From Alicyclobacillus mali NBRC 102425 (lineage in GTDB: Bacteria; Bacillota; Bacilli; Alicyclobacillales; Alicyclobacillaceae): a stretch of 64,000 nt of DNA. Below are positions 8,787-17,281 of this stretch, piece by piece. The stretch lies in assembly GCF_001570745.1 (NCBI RefSeq), contig NZ_BCSG01000004.1, forward strand, positions 62,001-126,000. The letters run 5' to 3'. How positions within the stretch are numbered: position 1 is the stretch's first letter; each line of letters opens with the position of its first letter. The notes beneath the pieces are model-generated. The model ran no database searches. It saw only the letters and a program-made list of their open reading frames with translations, and was not told where the DNA came from. Position numbers and translations under genes: made by a program.

Positions 8787-10571
8787 GTGAAAAATGGTGT
8801 GCGCATCCGCCCGCGGCAGCGACCGCAAGGGAGCGCATTCCCGCCGGACGCCGAACAAGGGAATCACGTCCAGCCGGGCGCCGAACAGGGGAATGATGCG
8901 CAGTCGGGCGGAGAACAGGCGAGCGGTGCGCCCGCTGGCGGAGCGCCGGACGCGACTCCTCCGGCGAAGCGCCGGACGAGGGCGGCGGCGGACCGCCGGG
9001 GTCAGGGCCGTGGCGGGGCTGGGACATCCGCGGGCGCTCCGTCTGCGCAGTCGGAGCCTGGGGGCGCTGCGGCCAAAGAGCGGCTTCATCGGGCACTGGC
9101 GGACAATCTCGCCGTGCTGCACGAACTTTTCACTGGCTGCTCGGACGTCCAGTTTCGCCACCTTGAGCTTGAAGCTTCGCGCCACGCCGCGCTCGTCTAT
9201 TTCACGGGCATGGTGGCGCTCGACGAGCTGAGCGATGAGGCGCTGGTGCCGCTTTTGACGGCCTTTCATCCTCACGTCGTGGGAGATTACGACCCGAAGC
9301 AGTTGGCAGGGCGGTCGCTTCCGGTGGCGCGGGCGGATGTGGTGCGGACCATCGACGACGTGGTGGACGCCATTGTCCTGGGCCGTGCTGTGCTGTTCGT
9401 CGACGGATTTGACGCCGCCATCTCGCTCACCACCACGTCGCCTCCGCGCCGAGCCATCTCGGAGCCGGAAACCGAGTCCGTGGTCCGCGGGCCGCGCGAG
9501 GGGTTCACCGAGGACATCACCTTGAATATGTCGCTGTTGCGGCAGAAACTGCGCACGCCGAAGCTGAAGTCCGTCCCCTATTACATCGGCAAGTACACCA
9601 AGACCGAGGTCAGGCTGGTGTACATCGAGGGCTTGGCTGATGAGCAGGTCATTGCGGAGGCCAAGCGCAGAATCGAGGGAATCGAGATCGATGGCGTTCT
9701 CGAGAGTGGATACCTGGAGGAGCTCATCGAGGATCAGCCGCTGTCGCCGTTCCCCCAGTTTCAGTACTCGGAGCGGCCGGACACCGTCGCGGCGCAGCTT
9801 CTCGAGGGCCGGTTCGCCATTCTCACGAACGGGACGCCGTTTGCGCTGGTGGCCCCGGTGACGTGGTGGCAGTTTTTGCAGGCGAGCGAAGACTACTATG
9901 AGCGATTCTTTCTGGTGTATCTGGTGCGCGTGCTGCGCTATGTGTCGCTGTTCATCGCACTGTTTCTCCCGGCCATGTACATCGCGGTGACCACGTATCA
10001 CCAGGACATGCTGCCCACCAATCTCGTCATCAGCATTGCGGCGGCCCGGGAGAGCATTCCGTTTCCGGCTATCATCGAAGCCCTTGTCATGGAGCTGACG
10101 TTCGAGGCGCTGCGCGAGGCGGGCATCCGCCTTCCGAGGGCGGTGGGGCATGCCGTCAGCATCCTGGGCGCGCTCGTCATCGGGGAGGCGGCGGTGGAGG
10201 CCGGCATCGTCTCGGCGCCGATGGTCATCATCGTGGCCCTGACCGGCATTGCCTCATTCACAGTGCCGCGGTACAACGCCGCCATCGCCATTCGCCTGCT
10301 GCGATTTCCCATGATGCTCCTCGGAGCCGTGCTTGGCATGTTCGGCCTTGTCATCGGCGTGATGTGGGTCACCGTGCACCTGTGTAAACTGCGATCGTTT
10401 GGCGTCCCGTATCTCTCCGGTTTCGCCCCGTACAAGCGCAAGGAGGTCAAGGATCTGTTTGTCCGGCCTCCCTGGTGGGAGATGGTGTATCGGCCTTCTT
10501 CGTACGCCCACCAGAACCGCAAACGCATGAACAAGCAGATGATGCCTCGCCCGGAAGGCAACCCGCAGTGA
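8787..10571 (+). CDS. GerA-family spore germination receptor, A subunit
   Basis: This 594-residue protein is the A subunit of a spore germinant receptor, placed in the spore inner membrane. The N-terminal third is a hydrophilic cytoplasmic region; the conserved GerA core begins near LADNLAVLHELFTGCSD, and about five membrane segments follow from roughly residue 375. LTNGTPFALVAPVTWWQFLQ and EALVMELTFEALREAGIRLP are family signatures. GTG 8787 is chosen because AGGAGGTGAT at 8773-8782 stands 8 bp upstream; GTG 8778 and ATG 8781 lie inside that site. The extreme N-terminus carries three 10-residue repeats. It heads the A-C-small protein-B operon. Confidence 0.92.
   Translation: MKNGVRIRPRQRPQGSAFPPDAEQGNHVQPGAEQGNDAQSGGEQASGAPAGGAPDATPPAKRRTRAAADRRGQGRGGAGTSAGAPSAQSEPGGAAAKERLHRALADNLAVLHELFTGCSDVQFRHLELEASRHAALVYFTGMVALDELSDEALVPLLTAFHPHVVGDYDPKQLAGRSLPVARADVVRTIDDVVDAIVLGRAVLFVDGFDAAISLTTTSPPRRAISEPETESVVRGPREGFTEDITLNMSLLRQKLRTPKLKSVPYYIGKYTKTEVRLVYIEGLADEQVIAEAKRRIEGIEIDGVLESGYLEELIEDQPLSPFPQFQYSERPDTVAAQLLEGRFAILTNGTPFALVAPVTWWQFLQASEDYYERFFLVYLVRVLRYVSLFIALFLPAMYIAVTTYHQDMLPTNLVISIAAARESIPFPAIIEALVMELTFEALREAGIRLPRAVGHAVSILGALVIGEAAVEAGIVSAPMVIIVALTGIASFTVPRYNAAIAIRLLRFPMMLLGAVLGMFGLVIGVMWVTVHLCKLRSFGVPYLSGFAPYKRKEVKDLFVRPPWWEMVYRPSSYAHQNRKRMNKQMMPRPEGNPQ
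8844..8933 (+). repeat. three tandem 30-bp repeats in the germination A-subunit gene
   Basis: Three adjacent 30-bp units (8844-8873, 8874-8903, 8904-8933) encode PDAEQGNHVQ, PGAEQGNDAQ and SGGEQASGAP. The first two are very similar at DNA level and the third is degenerate. They keep the reading frame, so copy number could vary without breaking the gene. Confidence 0.85.
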
Positions 10572-10583
10572 TGGGGTGAGACC

Positions 10584-11786
10584 ATGCGCGCAAAGACGCG
10601 AAAGTGGGCGGTGGGGATGCTGGCCCTCGCGCTCGTGCCCTTCGTCTCCGGATGCTGGGACCGCCGCGAGATCAACGACATGGCGTTCGTCACGGCCTGC
10701 GCGGCGGATCGCACGGAGGACGGGAAGTACCGGGTGACGGTGGAGGTGCCGCTGCCTGGGAAGATCTCGTCCGTGGGCAACCTCGGTGGGGGCGGCGGAT
10801 CGAGCGGAACGAAGGCGTACTTCATCGACTCGACGGTGGGCGACACGTTTCGGCAGGCAAACGCAGATCAGCAGAAGGCGATGTCCCGCCAGCTGTACTT
10901 TGCGCACATGCGCGTGTTCGTGTTTGGCGAGGAACTTGCGCGAGACAACATTGCGCAGGCCATCGACGTCATGGCGCGGCTGCCGCAGAATCGCATGACG
11001 ACGTATCTGGTGGTGAGCGAGGGGCCTGGCGCCGATGTGCTCAACACCGAGTCCAGCATGGAAAAGACGCCGGCCGAATTTCTGCGCGAGCTCGCGAGCC
11101 AGTTCGAGCGGCATCCGCGAACGGTGAAGCGGGTGACGGAGGCCCTGCTGGCGGAAGGCCAGGATCCGTATATGCCACTCGTCTCCGTGATTGAGACCAC
11201 GCCCGGCGACGAGGCGCGCCGCCAGACGTATGTGAAGGTCACCGGACTCGCCATCTTTCGCGGTCCGCAGATGGTCGGCATGCTGAAGGGGCCCGAGGCC
11301 GACGGCGTGCTGTGGGCTCTCGGTGAGATCAAGCGGCCGACCGTGACGGTGCCGGCTCCGCACGGCGCGGGGCACATCTCCGTCATCGTCACGCGCTATC
11401 GGACGCGAGTCGCCATGCACCGAGATGGCGATGGCGTCTCCTGCCGCATCACGGTCAAGGCGATGGGGACGCTCGCCGAAAACACGTCGCCGTATATGTA
11501 CGAAATCACGAAAAACCTGCCGCGCCTCGAACACGAGGCGTCCCTCGAAATTGCGGGCGAGATGGCGTCAGGGATGAAGGCCCTCAAGTCCATGCGCGCG
11601 GATCCGGTGGGGCTCTGTAACCGGGTGTATCGGCTCTATCCCGCGCTCTGGCACGCAAAGAAGCAAAACTGGCGCGAGTCGCTTTACGCACACATTCCGG
11701 TCGAGGTGCACGTGGAGCTCGATCTGCGCAACAGCGGCAACGCGACGTCGCCGGTCGCGATTCCAGAGGAGGATTTGAAGGCGTGA
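10584..11786 (+). CDS. Ger(x)C-family germination lipoprotein, C subunit
   Basis: This 400-residue protein starts with a lipoprotein signal (RKWAVGMLALALVPFVSGC) whose lipobox cysteine is residue 24. The mature protein begins CWDRREINDMAFVTACAADR, the usual GerC start. C subunits are lipid-anchored on the outer face of the spore inner membrane and work with the A and B subunits of the same receptor. A glycine-rich insert (LGGGGGSSGTKAYF) lies near residue 70. The C-terminal WHAKKQNWRESLYAHIPVEVHVELDLRNSG is the typical family ending. ATG 10584 follows GGGGTGAG and is 12 bp after the A-subunit stop. The stop overlaps the next small gene as GTGA. Confidence 0.93.
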   Translation: MRAKTRKWAVGMLALALVPFVSGCWDRREINDMAFVTACAADRTEDGKYRVTVEVPLPGKISSVGNLGGGGGSSGTKAYFIDSTVGDTFRQANADQQKAMSRQLYFAHMRVFVFGEELARDNIAQAIDVMARLPQNRMTTYLVVSEGPGADVLNTESSMEKTPAEFLRELASQFERHPRTVKRVTEALLAEGQDPYMPLVSVIETTPGDEARRQTYVKVTGLAIFRGPQMVGMLKGPEADGVLWALGEIKRPTVTVPAPHGAGHISVIVTRYRTRVAMHRDGDGVSCRITVKAMGTLAENTSPYMYEITKNLPRLEHEASLEIAGEMASGMKALKSMRADPVGLCNRVYRLYPALWHAKKQNWRESLYAHIPVEVHVELDLRNSGNATSPVAIPEEDLKA

Positions 11787-11989
11787 TTGTCAACTTCATT
11801 GAGGCGGCTGCCTTTATCGCCGCCCTGTGCGCGCTCCAGTGGAAGGAGTGGCGCCAGGCCAACCGGCCGACCAAAATCGCAATGGTGACCATGATGACGC
11901 TTGCAGCGGGCGCATGGGTGGTATCCAACGTGTTCCCAGATATGCACACGTCCTTTGCATGGCTGCCCAAGCCCTTTCACGTGAGGTGA
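11783..11989 (+). CDS. small two-helix membrane protein inside the germination operon (candidate D subunit)
   Basis: This 68-residue protein begins at a GTG overlapping the C-subunit stop, with AGAGGAGG at 11765-11772. It has two predicted membrane helices, about residues 3-19 (NFIEAAAFIAALCAL) and 33-52 (AMVTMMTLAAGAWVVSN), joined by a short charged loop (WKEWRQANRPTK). Small two-helix proteins called D subunits are encoded in some Bacillus germinant-receptor operons and modulate receptor output. Size, topology and location agree with that, but I recognise no sequence motif, so the role is an inference from context. Confidence 0.7.
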   Translation: MIVNFIEAAAFIAALCALQWKEWRQANRPTKIAMVTMMTLAAGAWVVSNVFPDMHTSFAWLPKPFHVR

Positions 11990-11996
11990 ACCGCGG

Positions 11997-13094
11997 ATGA
12001 ATCAGGTGTCGTCCCGGCAAGTGGTGCTGATGGGCTTTTGTTACGTTTTTTCCGCGACGCTCGTGACCTGGCCCGGGCAGATCCTTCGGTCCGCCAAGCA
12101 GGACGCGTGGGTGGGCGTACCCTTGTGCAGCCTCGGGGTTCTCATGGTGCTGTGGCTGACGGATCGGGCGCTGGCGCGAAACCCGGGGAAAGACCTCCTG
12201 ACGCTGTTCGTGGAGAAGTTCGGCTGGCTGGGCAAGGCCGTGCTGTTGCTGTACGTTTTGTTTTCACTTGTGATTATGGCGAAGGACGTTCGGCTCGGCG
12301 TCGACTTCGTCAGCGTGGTGTTCCTGCCGGTGACGCCAGCGGTGGTGGTCGGCGCGCTGATCGTCGCGACCTGTGTGTTCATGGTGCGGGGCGGGATTGA
12401 GGTCATCGCGCGGATGACGGAGCTGTATCTGCCGGTGTTTCTCCTCTTTTCCCTGTTCTGCGGCGCCCTACTCATTCCCGATCTGAGTTGGCAGTATCTG
12501 CAACCGTTCTTTGAGTACGGCATGCAGCGCCCGGTGATTGGCGTGTGGTACGCCCTGAACGCCATCGGGAGCATCACGATTCTGCCCCTGCTCTTTTCGC
12601 ACGAGCGGTTTTCGTTCCGTCAGGCCTGCATCTCGCTCGCCTTTTCTTCCTTGTTCCTCGAGTTTGTCCTTGTCATCTGTCAGTTGAATCTCGGCAGCCT
12701 GCTCGCGGGTCATCTCATGTATCCCGCGTACGAAGCGGTGCGCGAGGTGCGCGTGACGGACTTTCTGGATCGGTTCGACATTCTCATCGTGGGCATCTGG
12801 CTGCCGACCATCGTGATCAAAATCGCCTTGAACCTGTATTTCATCATCGCCTGTATGCGGCAGGTCATTCCCCAACTTCAGGCGGCGCAGGTGGCGCCGT
12901 CCCTGGGGGCGCTGGCGCTGGTCGTGAGCCTGTGGCTGTTTCACACGTCGACGGAGGTCGTTGCGGTGGACGACTTGTGGCCGGCCGTCGTCATGGCGCT
13001 GTGGCTTGGAATTCCGGCCCTCGGAGCCATCGTGGCGGCCCTGTTGACGCCCAAGCCTCGCGCGCGCCAGCCGAAGCCTCAGCGCGCGCCGTAG
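11997..13094 (+). CDS. GerB-family germination permease-like protein, B subunit
   Basis: This 365-residue integral membrane protein has about ten hydrophobic segments and belongs to the APC-superfamily GerAB group, the subunit that binds germinants in Bacillus receptors. The N-terminal VSSRQVVLMGFCYVFSATLV is the usual family start, and IPDLSWQYLQPFFEYG is the conserved mid-protein segment. The start ATG has GTGAGGTG at 11981-11988. The C-terminal tail is short and basic (KPRARQPKPQRAP). The TAG stop ends exactly at 13094, and the stop of the opposite-strand VOC gene begins at 13095, leaving no spacer. Confidence 0.92.
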   Translation: MNQVSSRQVVLMGFCYVFSATLVTWPGQILRSAKQDAWVGVPLCSLGVLMVLWLTDRALARNPGKDLLTLFVEKFGWLGKAVLLLYVLFSLVIMAKDVRLGVDFVSVVFLPVTPAVVVGALIVATCVFMVRGGIEVIARMTELYLPVFLLFSLFCGALLIPDLSWQYLQPFFEYGMQRPVIGVWYALNAIGSITILPLLFSHERFSFRQACISLAFSSLFLEFVLVICQLNLGSLLAGHLMYPAYEAVREVRVTDFLDRFDILIVGIWLPTIVIKIALNLYFIIACMRQVIPQLQAAQVAPSLGALALVVSLWLFHTSTEVVAVDDLWPAVVMALWLGIPALGAIVAALLTPKPRARQPKPQRAP

Positions 13095-13493
13095 TCAATA
13101 CATCATGCGATCGTCGAAGTAGTACTTGAACTCCAGAAGATTGTTGGACGGGTCCATCAAGAAGAAGGTCTCGTGCTCCTCGATGAGGCCCTCGAAGCGC
13201 CGGGACAGGTCGTGGTAGAACGGGATGCCGCGCTGTTTGGCGAGCTTGTACAGGTTGTCGAAGTGCTTCTTGTCGCGGAACGTGATGCCAAAGTGGCGGG
13301 GATACATGCTCACTTCGCGGTCCCAGCGATCGGACAAGTGGCATACCAGCTGATCGCCGAAGAAGTCGAGGGTGATCCGATCCGGATACCTGCGCGCCAG
13401 CTTGCAGCCGAGCTTCGTGACGTAGAAGTCGTACGCCTCGTCGAGATCGCGCGCAGGAATGGCCAGGTGAAAGACGTCGTTCGGATTTCGCAT
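13095..13493 (-). CDS. VOC-superfamily (glyoxalase/dioxygenase-like) protein
   Basis: This 132-residue single-domain VOC protein shows two beta-alpha-beta-beta-beta modules. The metal-ligand positions look filled: His in VFHLAIPARDLDEA, His in YPRHFGITF and Glu in SNNLLEFKYYF. That pattern fits a metal-dependent lyase, isomerase or dioxygenase, but substrate cannot be read from sequence. ATG 13493 is chosen, with GAGGAGG 9 bp upstream on the minus strand; a TTG one codon earlier is possible. It lies just downstream of the comA-like gene on the same strand (14-bp gap), so they probably share a transcript. Confidence 0.8.
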   Translation of the reverse strand: MRNPNDVFHLAIPARDLDEAYDFYVTKLGCKLARRYPDRITLDFFGDQLVCHLSDRWDREVSMYPRHFGITFRDKKHFDNLYKLAKQRGIPFYHDLSRRFEGLIEEHETFFLMDPSNNLLEFKYYFDDRMMY

Positions 13494-13507
13494 CAAGGTC
13501 AGCCTCC

Positions 13508-14329
13508 TCAGGAATGCCAGAACGCGGGCTCGGCGTCCACCAGCGAAAGATCGCCCGTCTCAAACTGGAGCAGCGTGTCGGACCTCAGCCCTCTGCGCAG
13601 GGTCTCCAGGGGAATGGCGTCGCCGATGGCCACGTTGGCGAGGTTCACGTTCGGCCCCAGCTTGTCGATGAAGTACTTTTGCAGGGCCTTGTTGGGCGCT
13701 TCGAAGATGAGTCGATTCGTGTCGAGAGAGGACTCCAGGATCTCCTCGATGAGCCCGAAACGCAGCTCCCCGTTTTCGCGGCAGATGCCGCTCGTGCCCG
13801 ACTCGCGCGCCTCCGTAATCACATACGAGGCGCCCGCGGCAAAGTCCTCCCGGATGAACTGAATCCAGCGATGCGGCGGAAGGAGCAGCGATTGCTTCAC
13901 GTCCTTGTAGCCCACTTCGCTCAACACACGGAAGCGGCGAGCAAACCGCTCGATGAACCGGGCCTTCTCCACGTTGGCGAGCGGCACGGTGCCGTTTGAG
14001 ATCTCGACATCCCGGCAGCCATAATGCAGGCACATCGCTTCGTAGTCGTCCATCCGCCCCTGGATGAGAAACTTTTCAAACAGCGTGCCGCCGAAGAAGT
14101 AGCGAATGCCGAGCCGATTCAGGACCTCAATTTTTTCCTCCAGCTTCGGGGTGACCATGGCCGTCCCCCAGCCGAATTTCACGCAGTCGATCCACGCCCC
14201 GTTCGACTCCATGGCGTCGCGAAACCACCCAACCGGGACCCCGTTGTCGATCACGACGGTCAAGCCGACATCCCTCGGTTTGTTAGGCCGCTCTGGCAGG
14301 TTCAACGCGTCTCTCCATTGTGAATCCAT
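13508..14329 (-). CDS. phosphosulfolactate synthase (ComA family)
   Basis: This 273-residue (beta/alpha)8-type protein matches ComA, which adds sulfite to phosphoenolpyruvate to give phosphosulfolactate. Signatures are CVKFGWGTAMV, GIRYFFGGTLFEKF, VEISNGTVPL and SLLLPPHRWIQFIREDF. In methanogens the product leads to coenzyme M; in sporulating Bacillus it leads to 3-sulfolactate, abundant in spores. That second role is the likely one here. ATG 14329 has GGAGGGGATGGGCG upstream. On the minus strand CATACGCT at 14348-14355 resembles a mother-cell sigma-E -10, but I see no good -35. The sulfate assimilation genes at 27-32 kb could supply sulfite. Confidence 0.87.
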   Translation of the reverse strand: MDSQWRDALNLPERPNKPRDVGLTVVIDNGVPVGWFRDAMESNGAWIDCVKFGWGTAMVTPKLEEKIEVLNRLGIRYFFGGTLFEKFLIQGRMDDYEAMCLHYGCRDVEISNGTVPLANVEKARFIERFARRFRVLSEVGYKDVKQSLLLPPHRWIQFIREDFAAGASYVITEARESGTSGICRENGELRFGLIEEILESSLDTNRLIFEAPNKALQKYFIDKLGPNVNLANVAIGDAIPLETLRRGLRSDTLLQFETGDLSLVDAEPAFWHS

Positions 14330-14626
14330 CGCCCATCCCCTCCGCCAAGCGTATGTCGCAGGTTTGGCTCGAGCATACGGGCCCAAGCTTGAATTGCGGT
14401 TGAAATTTGGCCGGCCGGAGCTTTTTTCTCAAAAAAAGTTCAAAGGAAAAACAGCGCTCGGTCCTTCCCGTTCGATGAGTGATGTCTCTTGCTGGGCAAA
14501 AAAAGCGAATCGATCAAGCAGGAATTCTTCGTTTGCTGTCGAATATCCGTGCTTCGTAGCGAGAAAGCGCGTTGCGCGGCCCAGTCTGTCGCAAACGTGC
14601 GAAACTTGGGGTTGTGGGGAGCGATT
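14330..14626. other. divergent intergenic region between comA-like and NlpC/P60 genes
   Basis: About 300 bp without a gene. It holds an AT-rich stretch (14420-14455) with T- and A-runs and a GGCCGGCC palindrome at 14410-14417. Promoters for both flanking genes must lie here, but no confident -35/-10 pair was found. I looked for a c-di-AMP (ydaO) riboswitch, as such motifs often precede cell-wall hydrolase genes, and recognise none of its conserved elements. Confidence 0.4.
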
Positions 14627-15802
14627 ATGCGGATCCGAACCAAATGGTTGACTGGAGCATCGGTCGTCGTTGCCCTGTCGTTCGCGGTTTGTCCCAAGCC
14701 CGCCAGCGCGGAAACGCTTTCGCAGGCGCAGCAGCAACTGACGCAGTTGCAGAGCCAGAAACGAGCCGTCGAAAGCCGCCTTTCCGAAGATGCCGTCAAG
14801 GAAGAGACGCTGAAGAACGCCATTCAGGCGTACCAGGTCTCCATTGACAACGTGCAGAGCCAGATCCAGGCGAATCAGGCCCGCATGGAAGCGCTCCGCC
14901 AACAGGAGCACGAGCTAGGCATCCAGCTGCAGCAGAACGAGGCGCAATTGAATCAGGCCGAGGAAGAGCTCGCCCAGATTGTGCGGGGCGAGTACGAGGA
15001 CGGCAATGTCTCGTACCTCGAAGTGTTGTTCAACGCCACGAGTTTCACGGACTTCCTCTCGCGGTTGTATGATCTCGCCGTTGTCTCCAAGACCCAAAAC
15101 CAGGTCGTGCAGTCGGTCAAAGCTCTGCAGGCGTCCATCGTCGAAAAGCAGCACCAAGTCCAAACCGCCGAGCAGCAGGCGGAACAGGTGGGCCAACAGC
15201 TCGGCCAACTCGAAGCCATGGACGAGGCCCTCAAGCAGGCGCAGCAGGTCAAGTTGAACGCCGTTCTGCAGGACATCGAGCAGGGCAAGCAGCAACAGGG
15301 CATGCTCGAGAGCCAGATTCAACTGACGCAGTCGGATATCCAGGCCATCGAAGCGGCGACGGCGGCAGCCGAGCAGAAGGAATCGAATGCGCAATATGTG
15401 GCACAGCAACAGGCAGCGCTCGTTCCCGCTGATCCCAACAGCATCATCGGCTACGCAGAGCAATTCTTGGGAACGCCCTACGTTTGGGGCGGCGAATCGC
15501 CGAGCGGCTTCGATTGCTCGGGCTTCACGCAGTACGTGTTTTCGCACTTCGGCATCCAAATCCCGCGGACATCCGAAGAACAGTTTGCTGTGGGCGTTCC
15601 GGTCAGCCAGAACGACCTGCAGCCGGGCGATCTCGTCTTCTTCAGCACGTACGCCCCCGGGGCCACGCACGTCGGAATCTACATCGGCAATGGACTGATG
15701 ATCGACGCGCAGGATATGGGCGTCTCCATCGACAGCGTGTTCAACTCGTACTGGGGACCGAAGTACCTGGGTGCTCGCCGGTTCATCAGCACAGGTGGTT
15801 GA
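14627..15802 (+). CDS. secreted NlpC/P60 peptidoglycan endopeptidase with coiled-coil domain
   Basis: This 391-residue protein has a signal peptide (cleavage likely after KPASA, residue 31), a long Gln/Glu-rich coiled coil (about residues 35-260, similar in plan to PcsB/CwlO) and a C-terminal NlpC/P60 domain from about 270. It should cut peptide stems of peptidoglycan during growth. The catalytic Cys297 is in SGFDCSGFTQYV and His348 in GATHVGIYIG. The third polar position, His in many relatives, falls in the MIDAQDMGV segment and appears to be Asp. ATG 14627 was chosen because it begins the signal peptide and has GGGGAG at 14616-14621; earlier in-frame starts give a non-secretory N-terminus. 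Confidence 0.92.
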   Translation: MRIRTKWLTGASVVVALSFAVCPKPASAETLSQAQQQLTQLQSQKRAVESRLSEDAVKEETLKNAIQAYQVSIDNVQSQIQANQARMEALRQQEHELGIQLQQNEAQLNQAEEELAQIVRGEYEDGNVSYLEVLFNATSFTDFLSRLYDLAVVSKTQNQVVQSVKALQASIVEKQHQVQTAEQQAEQVGQQLGQLEAMDEALKQAQQVKLNAVLQDIEQGKQQQGMLESQIQLTQSDIQAIEAATAAAEQKESNAQYVAQQQAALVPADPNSIIGYAEQFLGTPYVWGGESPSGFDCSGFTQYVFSHFGIQIPRTSEEQFAVGVPVSQNDLQPGDLVFFSTYAPGATHVGIYIGNGLMIDAQDMGVSIDSVFNSYWGPKYLGARRFISTGG

Positions 15803-15842
15803 ACCAAACGCGTGCCCTGCTTCAGCTGGTCCAGTCTACGCC

Positions 15843-15882
15843 AAAGGCGCCCGCTGTCCCGAGGAGGGATGCGGACGCCTTT
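15843..15882. terminator. possible bidirectional terminator hairpin between convergent genes
   Basis: AAAGGCGCCCGC (15843-15854) and GCGGACGCCTTT (15871-15882) pair as a 12-bp stem with one mismatch around a 16-base loop. It lies between the NlpC/P60 gene and the convergent glycosyltransferase. Terminal A/T bases could act as short U-tracts on both strands, but they are only three long. Confidence 0.45.
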
Positions 15883-15926
15883 CGCGTCGCCGCCAGCGCA
15901 CCAGGCCATGGGACCTGGGTGACAGG

Positions 15927-17120
15927 TCACAGGCCTCGGCGCAGTTCGCGCAACGTGTAAAACGTGTCCCGCCACACAAGCCCTCCCCGACGAACCGCCA
16001 GCACCGCCGAACGGATGAACGCGTAGCTGTACAGCAGCATGCCGAGCGGCAGGATGAGGAACTGGTGCTTTGGCAGCCTCAGAAAGACCGCATGAAGTTC
16101 ATATAAGATTCCCATGAGAACGAGACAATACAGGTACAACAGCCGATACCAACCCGGTCCGACAATCGCCCCTGCGAATGGGGTGGTGTAGAGCGCCATC
16201 ATCAGTATCATCGCGGCCGTCAGAAGCGCGGCCGAATAGTGAAACGCCGGCAGCGGAGCCTTCTCCATGCCAATGATCATCGAGCGGAAACTCGGGTACC
16301 ACTCGATTTCGATCATGTCCTGCGCCACGACGAATCGCTGCCGAAATCCGTGTCGCTTGATAAGTTTGCCGAGGTGGAGGTCGTCGTCGGGGCGCAAGCT
16401 GATGGCCCGATGCGTGCCGATGCACTCGTACGCCTCCCGGCTGACGAGGTTGAACGCGCCGATGCCGGCGTGCGCGCGGGTGCGCCTGCGGTACGCGCTC
16501 TGGGGCCGCTTGAACAGTACGTAGTTGAAGATGTACACCGCCGTCAACAGCTTCAGCGCGTAGCCCGATGCGATGAGCCTCGGCGCCACCGTCAGGTGAT
16601 GCAACCGATGCGCGTGCGCGTAGGCCATGGCCCGTTCCACCGCGTCCGGGTAGAATCGGACGTCCGCGTCCGCGAACAGCAGCCAGTCGCCCGTCGCGCG
16701 CATGGCCCCGAGGTACAGTGCGTGGTTTTTGCCCAGCCACCCGCGCGGCAGTTCCCCGATGTGCACCGGCACAATGCGCGAGTCGCGTGCCGCCATCCGG
16801 TCGATCACGTCGCCCGTCCCATCCGAGGACCGATCATCGACCGCGACGATTTCGAGATCCGCGTACGTCTGGCGCAGAAGTGACGCGAGCGTGGTTGCAA
16901 TGTGCTCCCGCTCGTCGCGCGCAGCAACGACGATGCTCACGCGGCCATACATCTCTGGGCTTGCGCGCGCGGCCTCACGGGGCCGAAGGCGCGGCGTTCG
17001 CACGAGGTCCGGGATGGTTCGGAGAAAGATGGCCGTCCACACCACCGCGCACAAGGCGGGCAACCACGCCGCCCGCGGAAGCGCGTGCGCAAGCCAGGAC
17101 CACACGGCGTTGGAGAACAT
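15927..17120 (-). CDS. membrane-bound family 2 glycosyltransferase (HpnB/CrtQ-like)
   Basis: This 397-residue protein has one N-terminal membrane helix, a GT2 domain and three or four C-terminal helices. Catalytic motifs are VSIVVAARDEREHIATTL, EIVAVDDRSSDGTG, WLLFADADVRF (DxD) and RPDDDLHLGKLIKRHGFRQ. The GWLGKNHALYLGA segment is shared with the hopene-associated transferase HpnB and with carotenoid glycosyltransferases of the CrtQ group. Since the window encodes hopanoid synthesis but no carotenoid gene, a hopanoid head-group role is attractive, yet distance from the hpn operon leaves it unproven. ATG 17120 has AAAGGGGGATG upstream. Confidence 0.78.
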   Translation of the reverse strand: MFSNAVWSWLAHALPRAAWLPALCAVVWTAIFLRTIPDLVRTPRLRPREAARASPEMYGRVSIVVAARDEREHIATTLASLLRQTYADLEIVAVDDRSSDGTGDVIDRMAARDSRIVPVHIGELPRGWLGKNHALYLGAMRATGDWLLFADADVRFYPDAVERAMAYAHAHRLHHLTVAPRLIASGYALKLLTAVYIFNYVLFKRPQSAYRRRTRAHAGIGAFNLVSREAYECIGTHRAISLRPDDDLHLGKLIKRHGFRQRFVVAQDMIEIEWYPSFRSMIIGMEKAPLPAFHYSAALLTAAMILMMALYTTPFAGAIVGPGWYRLLYLYCLVLMGILYELHAVFLRLPKHQFLILPLGMLLYSYAFIRSAVLAVRRGGLVWRDTFYTLRELRRGL

Positions 17121-17281
17121 CGGATCATCCCCCTTTCGCCCCGCGGGGATCAACAACTTTATGGTAATCTAGGCGTGGGGCGCAGTCCAACAAATCCTGC
17201 CTGCCCATTTCATTGTACGCCGATCTCGCCGCGCCCGCACGGCGCCGGATTTGGGCCCACACCAAAGGACGAGGTTATGGT

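Noticed and set aside
14330-14626. c-di-AMP riboswitch before the NlpC/P60 gene
   Set aside because: The region is a common place for one, but none of the conserved segments could be found by eye.
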